Notes: generated from the sequence alone by a model not told the origin. DNA of 64,000 nucleotides from Leptospira fletcheri (GCF_004769195.1 NZ_RQET01000004.1:806001-870000); one strand, 5' to 3'. Shown: positions 1-11,064, counted from the first letter of the stretch. Numbers and translations are program-made.

Positions 1-113
1 GGGAGTTTTTTCGGAGTTTTCCTTGCTTTGTCGTATAAAAACAGAATCCGATAGAGAAAACTTAAAAGGTAAAGTAGGGGAAAGAAAAGGATCCTGACGG
101 AACGTAGGAACAT
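1..113 (-). CDS. lpxK: Probable tetraacyldisaccharide 4'-kinase LpxK, N-terminal fragment
   Basis: The reading frame opens with ATG six bases after the msbA stop and runs off the left edge, giving about 37 codons. The peptide begins MFLRSVRILFFPLLYLLSFL and continues into a short basic stretch ending KTPKKLP. This hydrophobic membrane-associated start followed by a basic segment is what LpxK proteins show before their Walker A motif. LpxK phosphorylates the lipid A disaccharide at the inner membrane. The call leans on the msbA-lpxK gene order known from other Gram-negative bacteria, because the catalytic P-loop lies outside the window. Another membrane-anchored protein is possible. Confidence 0.55.
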   Translation of the reverse strand, partial: MFLRSVRILFFPLLYLLSFLYRILFLYDKARKTPKKL

Positions 114-119
114 AAGCCG

Positions 120-2003
120 TTATGCGGGGGATTCCGCGAATTGCATCTCGTACAATTTTTTGTATTTTCCATCCAGCTGGATCAGTTGGGAATGGCTGCC
201 TTCCTCCACGATACGGCCTCCTTCCATCGCGAAAATCTTGTCCGCGACCTGGATCGTGGAAAGTCTGTGAGCGATAATGATTACGGTTCTGTTCTTATAG
301 AGCGGTTCCAGAGCTTGTTGGACCAACCTTTCCGATTCCGTATCCAAGGCGGAAGTCGCTTCGTCTAAGATCAGTATTTCGGGATCGTGCAATAAGGATC
401 TTGCGATGGAAATTCTCTGTCTTTGTCCGCCGGAGAGCATCACGCCTCGTTCTCCCACGATCGTATCGAATCCGTCCTCGAAAGAAAGAATGAACTCAGT
501 CGCAAATGCCAGATCAGCGGCTTCCCTCAATCGATCTTCCGAAACGTTTTCGTTTCCGTAACAGATATTGTCCCGAATTGTCCCGTTGAATAGAAAGACT
601 TGTTGGTTAACGATGGATATTTTTTTCCTTAAAGAAGGAAGGTCCAAATTCTTGAGATCGATGCCGTCCCAAGTGACGATTCCTTCCGTCGGATCTATCA
701 GTCTCGGGACCAGATCCACGACCGTGGATTTACCCGCGCCGGAAGCGCCGACTAATGCCACCGTGGATCCTTTGGCGATAGTTAAATTCAAATTTTCTAA
801 TGCTAGTCCTTTCGTTCCCGGATACGAATAACTTACGTTTTCGAAACGGAATTCCTGCGCGAGGCGTTTCGGTAAGATCGGATTCTTGGGCTGTTTGATG
901 TCCGTATCGCTATCCAACAATTCGAATACTCTTTCTCCCGCCGCTACGGCGCTTTGGATGGAGTTGGAAAGCATCCCCATTTGTTTGAATGGCCTAGTCA
1001 AAAAAACCAAAGTAAGGAAGAAGACCATGAATTTTCCGAGAGAGAAGTCCTCGGCATCCATTAAATAGGCTCCGAAGCTTAAGAAAATGACGGCGACGAG
1101 GGAACTGGAAAGTTCCACTAAGGAAGGTCCGATTTGGTGGTAGAAATGTCCCTTAAAAGTTTTGTCGGAAAGATCCTTGTTGATTTCCCAGAAACGGGCC
1201 GCTTCCGCTTTTTCCATGGAGAAAGCTCGTATGACGCGGATTCCGGAAATGACCTCCTGCAAATGTCCGTTTAGGGAGGAAAGTCTTTCCTGTTGGTTTC
1301 TCGTTGCACGTCTGATCCGATCCGCGAATGCCGATACGGGACCCATTACCAACGGAACGACTACGATCACCGCAAGAAACATCTTCCAGCTCAGAAACAG
1401 CAGAAAGGAAAGGTGAGTGACGATATAAAAGAAATCCGTAATGGCGTCTTTCAGGTCCGAGCTGATCAGTTTGGCGAGAACTTCCACGTCGTTTATGATC
1501 CGACTCATGAAAATTCCGGTTTTTTCCTGCACGAACTGATTGAGAGGTAGTTCTTGCGCCTTGGAATAGAGCTGCGCTCTTAAATCCCGAACGGCCAAAT
1601 ATCCGGCCGAGTTGATGCAATATACTGCTCCGGCCAAAAACAAGAGTTTCGCAAGGTATACCGGAAAAACGATCCAGCAGAAGAGCAAAACCAGACGATC
1701 TTTCGGTAAAGAGGCTAGGAAACGGTTGGTATCCGTCTTCTTCTCCGCCAAATAGACCTCTATTGTGTCCAAACCTGCGAGGGCTTCCCCGCTGGATTTT
1801 CGGTCCAATAGGGCGCGATCTTTCTTGGTGAGGGAAATTTCGAATTCCGCTTTTCCTCCTTTGCCGATCGCGTCAAAGATCGGAATGATGCTGGTTAGGG
1901 AGGCTCCGTTGAGAATCGAAACGAGGAAAGATAGGACGATGCCGGTCAGTAGTCTGTATTTGTACTTGAAGGAATACCCCAAGAGGCGTCTATAGACGTT
2001 CAT
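120..2003 (-). CDS. msbA: MsbA-type lipid A export ABC transporter (fused TMD-NBD)
   Basis: This is a 627-residue half-size ABC exporter. About 330 residues form a six-helix membrane domain, followed by a nucleotide-binding domain with Walker A GASGAGKST near residue 420, signature LSGGQRQR, Walker B ILILDEATSALD and the H-loop in IIAHRLST. MsbA homodimers flip core-lipid A across the inner membrane. The specific MsbA call, rather than a generic multidrug exporter, rests on the apparent lpxK directly downstream. The start is placed at the ATG opening MNVYRRLL, with GAGGAGGG about 15 bases upstream. A TTG nine codons further up keeps the frame open but lies inside that ribosome-binding region. 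Confidence 0.8.
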   Translation of the reverse strand: MNVYRRLLGYSFKYKYRLLTGIVLSFLVSILNGASLTSIIPIFDAIGKGGKAEFEISLTKKDRALLDRKSSGEALAGLDTIEVYLAEKKTDTNRFLASLPKDRLVLLFCWIVFPVYLAKLLFLAGAVYCINSAGYLAVRDLRAQLYSKAQELPLNQFVQEKTGIFMSRIINDVEVLAKLISSDLKDAITDFFYIVTHLSFLLFLSWKMFLAVIVVVPLVMGPVSAFADRIRRATRNQQERLSSLNGHLQEVISGIRVIRAFSMEKAEAARFWEINKDLSDKTFKGHFYHQIGPSLVELSSSLVAVIFLSFGAYLMDAEDFSLGKFMVFFLTLVFLTRPFKQMGMLSNSIQSAVAAGERVFELLDSDTDIKQPKNPILPKRLAQEFRFENVSYSYPGTKGLALENLNLTIAKGSTVALVGASGAGKSTVVDLVPRLIDPTEGIVTWDGIDLKNLDLPSLRKKISIVNQQVFLFNGTIRDNICYGNENVSEDRLREAADLAFATEFILSFEDGFDTIVGERGVMLSGGQRQRISIARSLLHDPEILILDEATSALDTESERLVQQALEPLYKNRTVIIIAHRLSTIQVADKIFAMEGGRIVEEGSHSQLIQLDGKYKKLYEMQFAESPA

Positions 2004-2012
2004 AGGTCCGGA

Positions 2013-3473
2013 ATGTTTTTCCCTCCTCAACCCTTTTCCCTAGCTTTCCTTGTTTTGTCCCTCCTTTTTTACGGCTGTGGAAAGCAAGAGCGTTCTCCGG
2101 ACGAGCTGATCTTTTCCCTGTCTTCCGATCCGATTTCTTTAGATCCGATCCAATCCACGGATTTGTCTTCTAGAATCGCCCTGAAATACCTTTATCCGAA
2201 TCTTTTCACCTTGGACGACAAAGGAAGGATCGCGTTCGCGTTGGCGAAAAGTTTCCGGGTGATCGGAAACTCGGGGGATCGGAATCGAATTTTGGAGATT
2301 CGACTGGAGGTTCGAAAGGATTCCCAAGGAAACCCGATCGACGCCGGGATCGTCCTTTCTTCGTTGGATCGTCTTCGAAATTCCTCCGGTCCGAAACGTA
2401 GCTCGTACTCCTTTTTGAAAGGAGGAACCGCTCCGGATCCGATGACGATTCGATTGGTTTTCGAGGGAGGTTTGCGGGAGGCTCTGGAAAAATTATCCCT
2501 TCCCCAGGCCTCCATCTATTGCGGCCCTCCCGAAAAAGGTTGTGGTCCTTACGCTCTAGTGGAATGGAAACGCAATAACTTTATCCGTCTCCGGGCGAAC
2601 GAAAATCAGAGCGGGGCAGTGTCTCCGTTTCTTTTGTTCCGAATTCTTCCCCAGGCTACCACCGGTATCTTTCTCTACGCGAAAGGACAACTCGATCAGA
2701 TGAGGCTCCCGAATTTCCTATTGCGGAATAAGAACGTAAGAGAAGAGTCCGTGCTCGTTAGAAAGGGCGGCGGAGTCCAATACGTGGCGATCAATGCGAA
2801 ACAGCCCTGTTTCGATAAGAATTTTAGAAAAGCGTTAAATTATGCGGTGGATAAACGGAAAATTCTGAATATCCTGCTGGAAGGCAAAGCGGAAGTGGCA
2901 GTCGGACCTTTCCCCCAAAGTGTTGCGGAAGGTTTTACCGGAAAAGGTATCGCCGAACCGTATCCGTACGACCCGAATCTCGCGGTGGAATTTTTGAGAA
3001 AGTCCTCCTGTTATCCGGAGATTTTATCCAGGGAGTTGGACTTCCGGATGCGCGGTGACGAGGAAAATCAGGCGAACGGCGCGGCGATCGTACGCTATCT
3101 GAGAGATTTGGGATTGAAGGTGAGGATTCACCCGATGGAAAAGGCTTCCTTGTACAAGGAAAACGGGGAAGAAAAAGGAGATCTCACGTTGCTTTTCTGG
3201 TACGCGGATTTTCCCGGAGCTTGGAATTTCGTGGATCCTTTATTTGCAGGGGATCGATTCGGGAACGCCGGAAATCGGTCTTTTTACAAAAGTGAGGAGA
3301 TGGAATCCGTATTGCATCGATCTAGAACGACGGACTCCCTGGACGGACATCGCTTAGAGAAGGAATCCCTCGAGATTCTAAGTGAAGACGCGCCCTGGAT
3401 CTTTCTCTGGTCTCCTTATGAATTGCATCTGGTCGCGGAGCGCTTAAAATCAGAGTCTATTCTTTCTCACTGA
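2013..3473 (+). CDS. Peptide/solute-binding lipoprotein, SBP family 5
   Basis: The 486-residue product has a short hydrophobic signal ending LLFYGC, so Cys22 is the likely lipidated residue. The mature part begins with the ELIFSLSSDPISLDP pattern typical of OppA/DppA-type extracellular binding proteins. The C-terminal half keeps the family pattern of FRKALNYAVDKRKIL and a final segment around the ligand lid. Such lipoproteins deliver oligopeptides or other solutes to an ABC importer, but no permease or ATPase genes are nearby, so the substrate is unknown. Its ATG is only nine bases from the divergent msbA start, and its last 17 bases overlap the convergent penicillin-binding protein gene. Confidence 0.8.
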   Translation: MFFPPQPFSLAFLVLSLLFYGCGKQERSPDELIFSLSSDPISLDPIQSTDLSSRIALKYLYPNLFTLDDKGRIAFALAKSFRVIGNSGDRNRILEIRLEVRKDSQGNPIDAGIVLSSLDRLRNSSGPKRSSYSFLKGGTAPDPMTIRLVFEGGLREALEKLSLPQASIYCGPPEKGCGPYALVEWKRNNFIRLRANENQSGAVSPFLLFRILPQATTGIFLYAKGQLDQMRLPNFLLRNKNVREESVLVRKGGGVQYVAINAKQPCFDKNFRKALNYAVDKRKILNILLEGKAEVAVGPFPQSVAEGFTGKGIAEPYPYDPNLAVEFLRKSSCYPEILSRELDFRMRGDEENQANGAAIVRYLRDLGLKVRIHPMEKASLYKENGEEKGDLTLLFWYADFPGAWNFVDPLFAGDRFGNAGNRSFYKSEEMESVLHRSRTTDSLDGHRLEKESLEILSEDAPWIFLWSPYELHLVAERLKSESILSH

Positions 3474-5826
3474 TTTTAGGAAGTTCCAATTCCACGGAAT
3501 CCTCCTCGGATAATGCTTCGCCGGTAGACTCGGATTTGGCTCCCTCTTTTAACGGAGCCGCGACCGACGATGCCGGTTGGTCCCCTATGTGAAAATATTG
3601 GCCGTACAGAGGATGTTGGCATCCGGATTCCCCGGAAAGTAAACCGCCCGTTTCGCCGCAAAGATCCACCTTCACATAATCACCGTTAAACGGAGGGATC
3701 AAACTGTCTCCGAATCCGATCGTTCTTGCGACGTAGGAAACATACTTGAACCAAACCGAACCACTGATCCCCGAACCGGATCCGGGAAAAGGAGCGCCGG
3801 CGTCGTTGCCGATCCAAACTGCAGTGACTAGATTCGGATTCACTCCCGCGAACCAAGCGTCCCTCACACCTTTCCGGTTTCCCCATCTTTTTCTGGCTTC
3901 TTTGGGCGATTGGACTGTCCCGGTCTTTCCTCCCATCGGAAATCGGTCCTCTCCTTTTAGACCCACTTTCATCGTGCCTTCCTCGGAGACTACCGCTTCC
4001 AAGAGATTCAATACCATCGCGCAAGCGACCGGATCCAAAATCTGTTCAACGTCTCCCGGCTGAGTCGGCGGCAGGGAGAAAAGTTCGGATCCTTCAAAAT
4101 CGGCGATCCTAAGAATTTCGATCGGTTTTACTTTCTTACCTAGATTGGCTATGGTCGCATAAATCGTTGCGAGCTCTTTCGGCGAAAGTTCTCCGGAGCC
4201 TAACGCAAGAGAAAGATTCGGTTGGAACCTTTCGTTCAGCTGCGCCCGATCCAAATCCAGAATTTTTCCCAATGCGTCTAGGAAGTTTCCGACTCCGACT
4301 TCGTTTAACAGTTTGACCGCGACCGTGTTTACGGATTGGGCAAACGCGATCCTGGCCTGCATGTCTCCGCGATATCCTTTGTACCAATTCTTGGGCGAAT
4401 AACCTCTGATTTTGATTTCTTCGTCGGTGACGATCGAGATCGGAGTGATGATTCTCTTTTCGAACGCTAGAAGATATACCAAGGCTTTAATGACGGACCC
4501 TGGTTGTCGAACCGCGGAAACCGCACGGTTGAATCTGAATATATTGGAGATTTTATAACTTCCGACCAGCGCTTCCACATGACCGTTGGAAGGATGAATG
4601 GAAATTAAACTTCCATTCATGTTTTCGATGATTTTTTTCTGAATTGCAGCCTCTTCGTTTTTTCCCGATTTTAAATACGCCGCTTTCTCTTCCGAAAGTT
4701 TTTTTCGAACCCCCTCGATTCCTTCTCTTAGAGCCCTTTCCGCGGAATCTTGTTTGTCGAAGTCCAAAGTGGTATAAACGTTCATTCCCCGGGTTTCCAA
4801 ATCGATTTCGGAGAAATTTTCTATTACGAATTGACGGATCTGAAAATTGAAGTCGGGAGCCAAATTGACGTTAAAGTCCTTGTCGAAGCCGTACTTGCCG
4901 ATTTCGGAGGTAACGGATATTTTGTTTTCCTCGTCCTTAGTTTCCTCCACCTTATAAAAGGTTCTGAACTTACGGATATTGGAGTCTATCTTCCGTTCGA
5001 ATTCTTTTTCGACGGAATTGGACCTAGGATGGAGTTGTTTGTTTTCCGCCATTAGGAAGAGGACCATTCTCTGCCGCTTTAAAGCGACTTTCGGATTTCT
5101 CACCGCATTGTAATTGGAAGGGGCCGGGATGGTTCCGACAAGGAGAGCTGCCTCCGCCGGCGTTAACTCGAAGGCGGGTTTGTTGAAATAATATCTGGAA
5201 GCTTCTTCGACTCCCGTGTTTCCTTCCCCTAAGAAAATCCGATTCAGGTACATCGCCAATATGGTGTTCTTATCGAAGCGATTCTCTAAATAAAAAGTGC
5301 AATAGAATTCGGTCAGTTTGTTGAAAATATTTCTCGCGCCTAGATCCAACGTGAGTTTGGCCAATTGTTGGGTGATCGTCGAGCCTCCCTGTTTCCGAAA
5401 CGTGGTCAAATTTACGATCACAGCCCGGGCCAAGGAAGCGTAATTGACTCCTCCGTGTCTGTAAAAGTCCTGATCTTCGGAACTCAATAAAGCCCATATT
5501 ATGTTTCCATGATTTATTAGATTGTCCGTTCGGATCGGTCGGAATTTTCTACGTGAAAACTCTCCGATCAGTTTTCCGTTCTTGTCAAGAATCCGGATCG
5601 GTTTGCTTCTGTCAGGATCATAGGAGTTCGAAATTTCCTTTTGAAACGTTTCTAGGTTGCGTATTACTTCGTCCTGTTTGGTCAGCCAGACCACATAAGA
5701 ACCGCCGACCAAAAATGCGGATACGATCAATCCTGCTACGGAACAATATTTTAGGAGGAACTTCCAATTTTTCTTTAGGTATCCGAGTAGGGAAGATAGG
5801 ATCTCGAAAATGCGGGCTTTATTCAT
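3457..5826 (-). CDS. mrcA: Class A penicillin-binding protein 1A
   Basis: A bifunctional peptidoglycan synthase of 789 residues from the chosen start. A single N-terminal membrane segment (about 27-48) is followed by a glycosyltransferase domain with the catalytic Glu117 in SSEDQDFYRHGG and the GGSTITQQLAK motif (147-157). The transpeptidase has nucleophile Ser444 in QPGSVIK, the second motif SVN (498-500) and KTG (634-636). The acidic C-terminal tail is low complexity. The frame is open a further 58 codons upstream, but that part lacks a membrane-protein start, would overlap the divergent methyltransferase gene, and is rejected in favour of ATG at 5826. It ends convergently with the binding-protein gene. 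Confidence 0.9.
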   Translation of the reverse strand: MNKARIFEILSSLLGYLKKNWKFLLKYCSVAGLIVSAFLVGGSYVVWLTKQDEVIRNLETFQKEISNSYDPDRSKPIRILDKNGKLIGEFSRRKFRPIRTDNLINHGNIIWALLSSEDQDFYRHGGVNYASLARAVIVNLTTFRKQGGSTITQQLAKLTLDLGARNIFNKLTEFYCTFYLENRFDKNTILAMYLNRIFLGEGNTGVEEASRYYFNKPAFELTPAEAALLVGTIPAPSNYNAVRNPKVALKRQRMVLFLMAENKQLHPRSNSVEKEFERKIDSNIRKFRTFYKVEETKDEENKISVTSEIGKYGFDKDFNVNLAPDFNFQIRQFVIENFSEIDLETRGMNVYTTLDFDKQDSAERALREGIEGVRKKLSEEKAAYLKSGKNEEAAIQKKIIENMNGSLISIHPSNGHVEALVGSYKISNIFRFNRAVSAVRQPGSVIKALVYLLAFEKRIITPISIVTDEEIKIRGYSPKNWYKGYRGDMQARIAFAQSVNTVAVKLLNEVGVGNFLDALGKILDLDRAQLNERFQPNLSLALGSGELSPKELATIYATIANLGKKVKPIEILRIADFEGSELFSLPPTQPGDVEQILDPVACAMVLNLLEAVVSEEGTMKVGLKGEDRFPMGGKTGTVQSPKEARKRWGNRKGVRDAWFAGVNPNLVTAVWIGNDAGAPFPGSGSGISGSVWFKYVSYVARTIGFGDSLIPPFNGDYVKVDLCGETGGLLSGESGCQHPLYGQYFHIGDQPASSVAAPLKEGAKSESTGEALSEEDSVELELPKISEKE

Positions 5827-5946
5827 AACGAACCTGTGTCGGTAGTTTCCGTCGAACCCGAAGACTGGAAAGCGCTTTTTTGAGCGAAAGGACAGAGGTT
5901 TAAAAAAGGTTGTGGGAACCGTTTTTACGAATAGGATCTTGTCCGA

Positions 5947-6774
5947 ATGGATCCTTTCAGTTGGAGTAAGAGAAAAGAAGCACCCGACACTCTCGCTCAT
6001 CTCTATCTGAATCTAGGAAGCGCATCCTCTTGGGCGAATTTCGGATACTGGAAGAATACGAAAGATTATCCGACTGCCGCCGGAAACTTGGCTCGGTTAT
6101 TGGGAAATGCCGCGGCTCTCTCGGCTAACGATCGTGTTTTGGATTTAGGATGCGGATGCGGTGACCAACTCGAGGTTTGGAACCAAATCTTCGGAGTTCC
6201 TTCGAATCGGATCGTCGCGATCAACTCTTCCCGGGAGCAGGTATCCTATGCGGAAAAGAAATGGAGAAATCGGCTTCCGTTTCTCGACCTCAGATTCGCG
6301 GACGCGGCTAGTCTTTCGAGATTTCCGAGCGATTCTTACGACAAAATCCTCTGCTTGGACAGCGCGTATTTTTTTCGGGACCGAAAAAAGTTCATTCAAG
6401 AAACGTTTCGGATCCTGAAACCGGGGGGGAAGTTTTGCTCCGCGGAATTGGTATTTTCTACCGCGAAGTTGTCTTGGAAAGAAAGACTCGAGCGGAACAT
6501 CCTTTCGTTCCTTGCAGGAATTCCCGCATCTAATCGGTTTTCCTATGAAGAACTCGCCGAGCTTCACGCAGCGCAAGGATTGAAACAAACATCCTTCGAA
6601 ATCTTGGACGAAACCGTTTTTGGCGGATTCGCGGAATTCCTACAAAAAGTTCTGCCGAGAATGGAAGGAATTCCTTCTAAATTAGCTGCTAGATATATTC
6701 GATTCGGAGAATTTTTAGCCAGCGAAAAAAGAAGAAAATTCTTTCATTACGTACTTTACACTCTTGAAAAGTAG
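5947..6774 (+). CDS. SAM-dependent methyltransferase, class I
   Basis: A 275-residue Rossmann-fold methyltransferase. Motif I is RVLDLGCGCGDQ at about residue 63, an acidic pair and FADAASLSRFPSDSYDKILCLD mark the later SAM-pocket motifs, and RILKPGGKF is the post-motif III strand. The N-terminal LYLNLGSASSWANFGYW is like the start of cyclopropane-fatty-acid/sterol-type methyltransferases, which act on lipids, but the substrate is not shown by the sequence. The gene faces an FAD oxidoreductase gene, with only ten bases between the two stops. A signal peptide is absent, so it should be cytoplasmic or loosely membrane bound. Confidence 0.75.
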   Translation: MDPFSWSKRKEAPDTLAHLYLNLGSASSWANFGYWKNTKDYPTAAGNLARLLGNAAALSANDRVLDLGCGCGDQLEVWNQIFGVPSNRIVAINSSREQVSYAEKKWRNRLPFLDLRFADAASLSRFPSDSYDKILCLDSAYFFRDRKKFIQETFRILKPGGKFCSAELVFSTAKLSWKERLERNILSFLAGIPASNRFSYEELAELHAAQGLKQTSFEILDETVFGGFAEFLQKVLPRMEGIPSKLAARYIRFGEFLASEKRRKFFHYVLYTLEK

Positions 6775-6784
6775 GTTGGAGTCT

Positions 6785-8041
6785 TTATTTCCCCCCGGAC
6801 GCAGCCACCCAATTCTTTACGTCTAAGGCGGTAGCAACCCCCGCTTCCAACAAGGGAATTCCGTATCTTGCATAAGAACCGCAGACCCATACCTTTCTGT
6901 CCGGTCCTTGCTGTAGTTCCTTTAATCGTCGAATGATTTCTTTGGAAGAAAGGTCGATCACCGGTCTTTCGAATTTGGAGCGGCTAAGTACGGATTTCGG
7001 ATCCGGTTCCGTGAGCGGATTCCAGGTCTGGAATACCGGTTTCTCACCCATATTGGGAAGAACCTTGTTCAATAAAATGGTTGCCGTCGCGCTCTTTCCG
7101 TCTTCGGACAATGCGAAACACATGGGCGCCCAATGTTTTTTTTGCTTCGGCATGAATCGCGGATCGGAATGGACCACCACTTCGGACGTTTCGTAACGGA
7201 AGGAGGAAAGCAGCTTGCGCTCTTCGGAATATTCTTCCGGAAGCATGGGAGCCGCCCGGTCCGCAGGAGCGGCTACGATTACACGATCGTAACTTTCCTC
7301 ACCATCCCGGAATTTGACATACACTTTATTTTTATTTAAAGCGATTTTCGTCGGTTCGGCATTGAGCAGTACTCTTGCAGCCCGGGAAGCCAGTCGTTCC
7401 GTGATATCTCTTGTGCCTTTTTTCGCGGTCAGAAATCTTAGGAATTTGAGTCCCTTGGAATGGTAGCGGATCACCGCCTCCGCCGGATAATTTTTTGCGC
7501 TTTCCGAAGTACACGTGTTGATCGTGGAGAACATAGGAATCAGATATCTATCTTCGAATTCCACGGAGTATCCGAACCGGCGCAAAAAAGAGGAAATCGT
7601 CAATTGTTCTCCGGACAATCGATCCAGCTGGGATTCGGATTCCTCGTAAAATCGCATCGCGTCGGATAAGATTTTTCGTGAGATGGAATTCGAAAAACAG
7701 GCAAAATACGGGATTGGAAAGAAATTTCCTCCCAGAGCCATGGTGGAAAAACCGAAATAGGTGGTTCCGTCCTTGTAGTTTAGGGAAAAGGAATAATCCA
7801 CGGGTCTAACTTCGATTTTCGCCTCTTCGAACAGTTCCAATAGACAAGGATAATAATTCTTTTTGAATGCTCGAAAAGGTACGTCGACTCGGAGAGATCT
7901 CCCGTTCCAATCCAAGTCCGTTCCATGAGCGTCCATTCCTACCAGAGGATGTCTTTCTATCAGCGTAACTTCGTGCTCTTTTCCTAAATACCAACAGGCG
8001 CTTAAACCGGCGATTCCGCTTCCGATCACTGCTATTTTCAT
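6785..8041 (-). CDS. FAD-dependent amine-oxidase-like oxidoreductase (COG2907 type)
   Basis: The 418-residue protein starts with a dinucleotide-binding fold, VIGSGIAGLSACWYLG, followed by the acidic ribose-binding residue in TLIER. A flavin-containing amine oxidase/desaturase-type domain fills the rest. It ends with WVCGSYARYGIPLLEAGVATAL, the C-terminal FAD-contacting segment of this family. Proteins of this type (predicted NAD/FAD-binding, COG2907) are often encoded near lipid methyltransferases such as cyclopropane synthases. Here the convergent neighbour is a methyltransferase, which suggests but does not prove a shared lipid-modifying role. The ATG start directly opens the FAD motif, as expected. 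Confidence 0.75.
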   Translation of the reverse strand: MKIAVIGSGIAGLSACWYLGKEHEVTLIERHPLVGMDAHGTDLDWNGRSLRVDVPFRAFKKNYYPCLLELFEEAKIEVRPVDYSFSLNYKDGTTYFGFSTMALGGNFFPIPYFACFSNSISRKILSDAMRFYEESESQLDRLSGEQLTISSFLRRFGYSVEFEDRYLIPMFSTINTCTSESAKNYPAEAVIRYHSKGLKFLRFLTAKKGTRDITERLASRAARVLLNAEPTKIALNKNKVYVKFRDGEESYDRVIVAAPADRAAPMLPEEYSEERKLLSSFRYETSEVVVHSDPRFMPKQKKHWAPMCFALSEDGKSATATILLNKVLPNMGEKPVFQTWNPLTEPDPKSVLSRSKFERPVIDLSSKEIIRRLKELQQGPDRKVWVCGSYARYGIPLLEAGVATALDVKNWVAASGGK

Positions 8042-8291
8042 TCGTCGCTTAATATCTGCGCAAAATCGGGAAATTCAAGGTAAAACCGAAAAAAAGGGAA
8101 GAAAGACTACAAAAACCGGAACGAAACGGATCCTTCTCCTCTCACTCGAAAAACGAGGTAAGGTAATATAGGTTCCGAAGAGAGTGAAGTCGCATTCCGA
8201 TGGTTTTAGTTGGCAAATAAGCGAGGTTTTGGGACTCTGGCGGTATTCCCTTTCTCCCATGAAAGTCGCCTAAACGGATAGGTAGGTTATT

Positions 8292-9938
<1,647 letters not shown>

Positions 9939-9956
9939 TCTCCCTAAATTCCTTTT

Positions 9957-10547
9957 CTACCTGTTTTCTCGTCGGAGATGGGCAGCCAAAAGATCCAGAG
10001 CCTCTTTTCTGTGGGAGACGGAGTTCTTTTTTTCCTCGTCCACTTGTGAAAAGCGGGCTCCGAATTCAGGAAAATAAAAGATCGGATCGTACCCGAATCC
10101 TTTGCCTGTCGTATCGTAATCCTCCGAGATCCAGCCGTGGCATTCCCCTCGAAAAGTGAATTCGGATTTTCCGTCCACGAGTGCGATTACGCAGACATAC
10201 TTTGCGTTTCGGTTTTCCTTCCCCTTCATTTTTTCCAGAAGAAGTCTGGTCCTTCCTTCGTCGTCTAAACTAGGATCTCCGAATCTGGCGGAATGGATTC
10301 CAGGAGCTCCGTCCAGAGCTTCCACGGAAATTCCCGAATCGTCCGCTAAGGATGGTATTTTGCAGAGAGCGAATAACTCTCTGGCTTTGATCAAAGCGTT
10401 TTCTTCGAAAGTATCGCCGGTCTCTTCGGGGTTCGATTCCAATCCCAGCTCTTTGGGGGTCTTCAATTCGATCCCCAAGGAATTCAGGATGGCTCTTATT
10501 TCGCGGACTTTATGCGGATTATTGGAAGCTAAGGCTAGGGATTTCAA
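9957..10547 (-). CDS. rdgB: Non-canonical purine NTP pyrophosphatase RdgB/HAM1
   Basis: A 196-residue Ham1 family protein that hydrolyses dITP and XTP to the monophosphates, keeping deaminated purines out of DNA and RNA. The family signature is seen as SNNPHKVREI near the start, TGDTFEENALIKAR, the SLADDSGISVEALDGAPG loop with the catalytic Asp, and GFGYDPIF with SHRKEAL near the end. The start is a TTG whose last two bases are the first two of the TGA stop of the upstream STAS gene (TTGA), so translation is probably coupled. A GGGA element lies a few bases before it. Confidence 0.92.
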   Translation of the reverse strand: MKSLALASNNPHKVREIRAILNSLGIELKTPKELGLESNPEETGDTFEENALIKARELFALCKIPSLADDSGISVEALDGAPGIHSARFGDPSLDDEGRTRLLLEKMKGKENRNAKYVCVIALVDGKSEFTFRGECHGWISEDYDTTGKGFGYDPIFYFPEFGARFSQVDEEKKNSVSHRKEALDLLAAHLRRENR

Positions 10548-10882
10548 TTTCCCAGTTTGAATTCATCAAAAGCATCGTCGATGGTGGGAACGACTTTGAA
10601 GACTTTGTCCAACATGGTGATCTCGAACAATTGCAGAAGATCCTCGTCGTTTACTACGATGATGATGTCACCTTCCGCGGAATTGAATTTTTTCTTATAG
10701 GAAACTAGGATTCCTAATGCTGTGGAACAGATGTGACTCACTTCCGTAAGGTCGATAATGACTTTCGGGGAAGGGTCGAAATTATGATCGCTGAGGTTAC
10801 GGTCCAGTTCCTCGCTGTCCGATTGGAGGATGGATCCGGAGATCTTGATGATATGAATGTCGTCTTGAACCGTAATTTCCAT
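10544..10882 (-). CDS. STAS-domain anti-sigma factor antagonist
   Basis: A single-domain STAS protein of 112 residues, the length of SpoIIAA/RsbV. Such proteins bind and neutralise an anti-sigma kinase when unphosphorylated. The strand-loop-helix core is DLTEVSHICSTALGILVSYK; Ser53 or Thr54 sits at the position phosphorylated in SpoIIAA-type proteins. No cognate serine kinase or phosphatase gene is nearby, so it acts with a partner elsewhere. Its stop overlaps the TTG start of rdgB. The chosen ATG begins MEITVQDD, with a weak AAGG upstream. Confidence 0.88.
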   Translation of the reverse strand: MEITVQDDIHIIKISGSILQSDSEELDRNLSDHNFDPSPKVIIDLTEVSHICSTALGILVSYKKKFNSAEGDIIIVVNDEDLLQLFEITMLDKVFKVVPTIDDAFDEFKLGN

Positions 10883-11064
10883 GTGAGTACCGAAACCTTG
10901 TGTGCCGATTTGAAATTTTTATAGCAAGCAAAAAATCGTGTTTTTCCGGGATTCTCCTGCTTTCCATCCGCGAAACGAAGTAAAAAGTGCGATTTGTACG
11001 GCGCAGAAAAAAATCCTAGCGTATACTTCGCGGCATTTCCTTCGAATCCGACATAAAATGAGAA

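Noticed and set aside
8075..8260. A 61-codon frame between the FAD oxidoreductase and the ABC-F gene
   Set aside because: No ribosome-binding site or homology, and no lipobox or transmembrane logic.
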